The translations under genes were made by a program, and so were the position numbers. A model generated the notes under the pieces. The model did no database searches and was not told the DNA's origin. It saw only the letters and a program-made list of their open reading frames with translations. A DNA stretch of 64,000 nucleotides from Rhyacichthys aspro (lineage: Eukaryota > Chordata > Actinopteri > Gobiiformes > Rhyacichthyidae), in the NCBI GenBank assembly GCA_036850595.1, contig CM072160.1:7209773-7273772 (forward strand). The letters are read 5' to 3'. Position 1 is the stretch's first letter. Each line of letters begins with the position of its first letter. Of the stretch, positions 58,226 through 64,000 are shown piece by piece.

Positions 58226-61200
58226 CTTTGCTCTGTCTCCAGGTTAAAAGTGTTGATGACTTCTCTCCACTGCTGCTTCTGCTCCCAGTTTGGCAAGAGT
58301 GACTGAAACAAAAAATCCCTTTTGGTTTGAGACAGCGCCAAGTCCTAAAGTCAGGCAAAAAAGAGTCAAGTTGTTTTTAAAAGGTACGTGCTTCATGTAA
58401 AAATGTAGATCAAAACCCCCCACTACCAGTTTGTAAAAGCAGAAAAGGTTACCTGTAAAGTCACACAGGAAGTATGACCAAATGGAGAGGAGTGATTGGA
58501 TGTTCAGAGTCTCTTTCAGGGTCAGGGTGCTACCTGCTGCAGATCGGGGAGTCGCACTGAGGCCAGTTTCCTCTCGTCGGAGCAGAGGATGTGAGGCTGA
58601 CGGATCGAGGGGAGGATGTGGAGCTCAAGATGAATGTCACAAGTAGAGGATATGTCTTTGTTCAGAGGGAGGGCCAAAGACATATGTGTTTTTAATGCAA
58701 CAGGAATGTACGCTCTGTAAGGCTGAAGTCCTGGAGCAATTTTAAATGTTTTAGATCAGTCCAGGTTTAGTCCTAAGTTAGTCTTAGCTTTAAACCTTCG
58801 TTAGTTTTGGTATAGTGTTTGCTTTGGACCTGGTTCAGACCGAGTTAATCTTACTTTTAGTCCTGGCTTTAGTCTAAGATTGTTTATTGTGTATTTTGTT
58901 ATTTAGTCCTGACTTCAGTTTAGGCTTGCAGTTTAATCCTGATTTAGTGGTGGTTTTAGTCTTGGTTTAGTCCTGGTTTTTGCCCCGCTTCAGATCTGCT
59001 TTAATTCTGGTTTAGACAAAAGTTTAGACAAGGGTTTGATTAATAATTTAAAGTTTACATCTTGCGTAAGACTGGGTTTAGTTGTTCTTTAGTTGTGGTG
59101 TAGTCTTTTGTTTAGTCCTTGTTTAAGTCCTGGTTCAGAACTTTTTTGTTCATGATTTGGTCCTGCTTTAGACTCACCTGTGGTTTAGTCCTGATTTAGT
59201 TTTTTGTTTAGTTCCAGTTTAGAAATGCTGTATGGTGGTTTATTCTGGTTTATTCTTGGACCTGGTTTAGTCCTGATTCAGTTAAGGTATCATTTTTGTG
59301 TTTAGTCCTGGTGAACACCTTTATTTCTGCTTTAGACCTGGCTTTAGGTAGCTCTGAAAGGTTTAGGTAACTGGTTTAGTTATGGTTTAGTCCTGGTCTA
59401 GTCCTAGTTTTTGTCACTGATATTAAGGGAGTGGTCTGGTCATGTTGTTTCCCTTTCGATGACTGATGTCCGACCCATGGGTTTTTTACTGGGACAGGGG
59501 TTCTTCCTGCCTCAGACATTCCCAGTGGCCGCCCTGTAGACAGACTGTGTGACGTCTTTGGCTACAACTTCCCTCTGTATACTACACAAATATCAGGCAC
59601 GCGTTTGCACCACACGCTTTCCAAAAACAAATACAAACACTTGTGCCGCTGTGGAGGTGCACTTCCTGTCCTGGAGGACGAACAGTGGGTGTCAACACAA
59701 GACCCACCAGGGGCTTTAACTCTGACCAGACTAAATCACTGTGTAGACCTGGGGTTGGTCTAAGTTTTAGTTCTGTCCTTTTTTAGTCCCAGATTTAGTC
59801 CTGAAAGTATATTTTGAGTTTCTCAGCACTTTCTGAATGGGTGTGTTGTAAACACCAGTGAAGGGGTTAAATGTGACCGAGCAGCCACATATTTCTGAGC
59901 CGATGACAGAAGGATCTAAACAGTTTCACTGCTGCTTGATAAACACACTCCATCATGTGGAGGGCTTCCTGAACTGTCCCACGTCTCCAGACCGCTCCCA
60001 AACAGCAACAACTCATTATGTCATTTGGCTCCATTCAACACTTGCATCATGGCTAGTGTAAGCATGATGCAAAGATGTGTAACTTTAAATAAAGGGAAAA
60101 GACACTGTTGTGTATTATTTTAAAATATCCTGGAGTCAGTGTTGACATTTTCTCTAATACATAAATGGATTGTGTTACAGTGATTTCAACAAAAGAACAA
60201 TATATCACTTTATACTGTATTTCAATTTCAGTTTAAGTCAACTTGATCCAAAAATTACCTTTGAGTGTCTTGACATTGATGTGAAATGTCAGCTATTGCC
60301 GATGAGACTGTAAATACTACACTGATGCTTATTTTTTACATCGCAAGCGCAATGTGACCTCAGCACCAATCATTTTCCTAATTTAGTGATTGACAGATGT
60401 GAAGGCCCGTCCCCTTGTATTGACAACTATTAAGGCTAATTTTATTCAGCTCAAAGGCTTGAATCTGTGCAAAACACAGAGATGTTTATCCCACCCACCC
60501 AACATCACCACCAGCTGCTGCTGTAAATGACACTGAGCTATTGTTAAATGTTGACCTTTCTTTTCACTGATCTGGCTTTTCCCAGATTCGCAGACTTTTT
60601 TTGTATGTGTTTTGTGAGAAGGAGCATCGCAGTCGACTGTTGAAAGGGGAAACGAGAGTGACACACATCCTTCGCCCTCTGACCTCGGCTGGAGGCCTTC
60701 ACGACACTGGGCATCAACAGGAAACCTCCAGCCCTCACACACTTCACAGCGTCAGGGCACAGCTCTGCCTCTGGTCTATTTTAAAACAGAAACTCATCGT
60801 TTCACTGACAGCTAAGATAAAACACCATGAGAAACATTCAGTCATTTATCATCATTTATCTACATTGTAGTCTGATAAATTGTAGCATTGTATCAGTCTT
60901 AATAATAAATAATAATCATTTTTGTGCTGTGTCATCTCGCTGGTAGAAATGGGTATTCATGGCTTTTTTTTGGTTTTGTTCACATTCAGAGACAATTTCA
61001 GGCCCTGTTTTTTTTTTTTACATGTTCAATTATATTCCTGACTATTTCTTCTCATTTCATGCCAGTTGCTCTTAGTCCAACTTGAACATGCTGAGGTGCT
61101 CAGTCTATAAGAATGTCTTCTCATTGGTGTGACTGGGCAGGTTTTTCAAGTCTGGTTTTCCAAGAATGTCTGGTCTCTCTTTGGATTTGAGTTAAATGTC

Positions 61201-64000
61201 CAGAGGCCAAGACAAATGGAGAGTAAACTACCTCAAAATGCAACTAATTAGACATGCAACCAACCCAAATTCAGGCAGCAGTACCAACATAAATAAACAT
61301 AAAATGAACTGCATATAATCTAGTGGAAGAAAACATTTCCACTTCCTGTTCCTGCCAGAGAGGACAAACTGAGCACTGCGGAGGAGAAGCACATTCAGAG
61401 TTCTATTTTAGCATTCATTTTTGCATGTTGTTTCAAACTTTTGAAAGTGAATCTCTATTAGACCTCTTTTACTGGGTTTGTTCATGGGTGACAGCATGTC
61501 CCTTTAGGGCTACCAAAGCAGTTCACGTCATTTAAAAAGTAGTGTAAGGTGTCCAATTGTAATCTGCACTTCTGTCACCAGATGTTGCTAAAAGCCCCAA
61601 AAAAACGAGACATGCCAGCTTTAATTCAACCCTTTCCTGTGATCCACCCTGTTCAGTGGCAGGACTGTAGGATTTAACTGCATGTGTTTGTCAGACAGAG
61701 GGCACTCCAGTAATGACACTGAAAGGTGGAGGTTCATCCTGCTGTGTATTTGTGGTACAGTCCTGTAACCAGACGCCACACGGGGCTCAGTCCAGCACAG
61801 ACAAGGCCTGAGTAAATCTCACAAGTGTCGTCTGAAAATAACTCTGTCTATTTATAACAGCTGTCTCTGCAGCAAAGGAGGAAGTGCATAATGTTTCATT
61901 GACGTTTGTTCCCTGGGTTCTTCTGTGAGCAGTAATCTCACTCCGACAACAGCACACCGTGGCAGTTTCCAGTTTCCACAGGAAGAGCAGGACGTCCATT
62001 AGGATGTACATGTAAAACAGGACCCCAGTGACCCTTGATCAAACCAGACGAAACCAGACGACACATGGGGAAAGTTAGTTAGTCATGGGTACCACCTTCT
62101 TCTGTGGAAATAGTGAGGGTCTGACTGTGAGCGTATTGTAAAACTAGCTGCCGCCCTCTTGAGGTTTCATGTTTCAACTTGCTCCTTCTCAGCAGCGGAC
62201 AAACCGTGAGGTGCAGCGGTAACCTGACAGCGACCACACCTCCACAAGTCTCAGAGACTATGGCTGTGTGTTTAATGTTTTATATCACTCCCTGACGACA
62301 CGCCCTGCTCTTAACACATGACAGAATAACACACCCAGAATGACATGTAGAAAATAAAACATTAGTTTAGATATTGGCTTTAAAACACAAAGCAACATCT
62401 CACTTATACAATAATCAGAGCAATCAAGGGCTAATCAACAATCAAATAAATTCAAGACCCAGTTTTAGTGGGACTTGGAATAAAAACCTAATAACACAAA
62501 AACAGCCAATGACAATTGTGAACAAAACTGTGATGACAACAGCTTTCACTTCTCACTGTGATGAGTCCCAAGATGCATCTTACCACCTCATAAAGCGACT
62601 GATTCACTGGATTTCTTTTCAGATCCAGACTGTAGAGGGCACTAGAGGAGCTATGGCACAGACGTGGCAATCAAAGTGTTGAATTACAGTTAATTCAGGG
62701 GCGCTTCAGTGGCGTAAGCAAACCGAAGCAGAGGGGGACCCGACGCCTGCCTGATTTTAGGATTAGCATGCCTGATGTCCATCAAATTTAGTATGTATTG
62801 TATCTCTAAAAAGACCTGGGTGAATTTACATTTATAATCTGATCATGCAAAATATGGACAGCCAGTATGGTCATATGACATTCAATAAAACCTGTGTATG
62901 TAGCATTTAGTAAAAGATTGTGTACTGACACTAAATTTGGTGACTAATTTAGGACTGTATATGATATTCACCATTTATAAGTATTTAATAAATCCATAAT
63001 AAATATATAATGCATGTGAAGGGGTGTAGGGTTTTTATGACTCCCATTGATCTCAAATGCAAAGCTATTGCACCATTGTCTCTAATGACTGAATTTGCAG
63101 GTGGCACACACAAAACAGTCTTTGTCTGTTAGGGGAAGGTCTCAGTCTGACAATAGTTGCATTTATCGTCTCTGGGGCAACTGCATGAGCGAGCGTGTTG
63201 TCTGTGTCACAGGTTTCTCTACTTTCACCTGTGAATCTATATTTAGAGGCAGTGTGCTATAACAGTGGAGTGAGTTTCACTGTGGTTACAAGGGATGAAA
63301 AGGTGAAAGATTAAGAAAGTTGATCAGGAATTTTACGTCTAAATGATTAAATGCTCCCTTTTTTCTACTGTGACCTCATCAGCCACTGACTGTCGGCCTA
63401 GATAATATTTGTCCAAGTCAAACCACAGGGATCTTTGGCCCCTCTTCAGGGCTGGCAGTAAAATCTGTGATCAGATCTAATGTAATGCAATAGAAGTGTG
63501 ATTGGATATGTGTCCCAGCAATGACAGAACACCTTTGTGTTTTAGCTTTAACAAGACTTACAGGAGCAGCTTAAAATTAAATTGTAAAAACTGTACAGCA
63601 GGCTTTAACAGCTGATTTATATTATTAAATGATCTTAAAAGTGCAAACTATCTCAATTTAATAAAGATAGTGTTTAAACCAATCAGAGAAATGCAGAGTA
63701 AGTGTAAATAGATCTAACACAGACTCAAGAGGAAGCTTGTAAAAACCAGGTATGAACAAAAGACGTTGAGCTTGTGGGGGATAAAAAAATAAAATAACCA
63801 TGGCAGCTTTTACGAGCCTATAATAAAATGCGGGTTCACTTTCAGACCAGTGACCTCTTTGAATCCAGCTCACATTGGATTCCAGTTTCAAAATTTATAT
63901 CCAGAATGTGGTTTAAACAGAACCCAGCCACGCTTTCCACTTTCACAGCAGAACCAGCCCCACAGACTGTGCTCACTATAAATAGAAGGTATAAATTTAT
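58226..64000. other. Upstream flank of myo1c, no gene recognised
   Basis: About 5.8 kb. It contains the degenerate TTTAGTCCTGG array (58755-59420, with a remnant at 59760-59810). Open frames are short and unlike known proteins. No crk or ywhae exon, the mammalian neighbours on this side, was found. Confidence 0.5.
58755..59420 (+). repeat. Degenerate minisatellite of TTTAGTCCTGG-type units
   Basis: Dozens of diverged copies of a short word like GGTTTAGTCCTGG occur over about 0.65 kb, with unit length and sequence both varying. A small remnant follows at 59760-59810, and the reverse-complement word occurs at 43805-43830. Confidence 0.75.

Noticed and set aside
58226..64000. Search for crk or ywhae exons upstream of myo1c
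   Set aside because: No open frame resembles SH2/SH3 adaptor or 14-3-3 sequence; these genes, if linked, lie beyond the right edge.

Overview
The window is vertebrate nuclear DNA, almost certainly from a ray-finned (teleost) fish. It is AT-rich and intron-rich. It carries fish-style interspersed repeats, such as a LINE-type tail near 18.8 kb. Two genes can be read exon by exon on the minus strand, with vertebrate splice sites and protein sequences close to the mammalian ones. The assignments rest on recognising the protein families by eye; no database search was possible.

Left part (1 to about 9.95 kb): the 5' portion of slc43a2 (LAT4, a Na+-independent neutral amino-acid uniporter). A TATA/CCAAT promoter and non-coding first exon lie at 9.7-9.95 kb. 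The start-codon exon is at 6631-6858, and three more coding exons follow at 2730-2943, 2591-2646 and 2344-2420. These encode the first 169 residues. The rest of the gene lies beyond position 1. A GC-box/CCAAT cluster at 7.26-7.34 kb may be a second promoter.

Middle and right part (about 11.0 to 58.3 kb): a complete myo1c gene (unconventional myosin-Ic) on the same strand. Thirty-one common exons between 29144 and 13172 join without any frame error into 1,034 codons plus a stop. They encode a motor domain, three IQ motifs and a membrane-binding TH1/PH tail. Initiation at the first ATG of the shared exon gives 1,025 residues; the human short form has about 1,028. Upstream, spread over 29 kb, are four candidate first exons. 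One at 58136-58225 encodes an isoform-A-like N terminus. One near 53.8-54.05 kb is non-coding and would give the short isoform. One at 36372-36389 encodes MKYRPL, matching the MRYRAS-type start of nuclear myosin I (isoform B). One at 29983-30078 encodes a 32-residue N terminus that I do not recognise. All three coding first exons end in phase 0, as the shared exon requires.

Between the genes there is only about 1.1 kb (9.95-11.0 kb). In mammals INPP5K and PITPNA lie between MYO1C and SLC43A2, so this locus has a different gene order. From 58.3 to 64 kb I recognise no gene. That stretch holds a degenerate minisatellite and unassigned sequence. The best candidates for something undescribed are the 30 kb first exon of myo1c and two exon-like segments on the plus strand inside myo1c introns (34.2 kb, which also holds an RFX X-box, and 49.4 kb).
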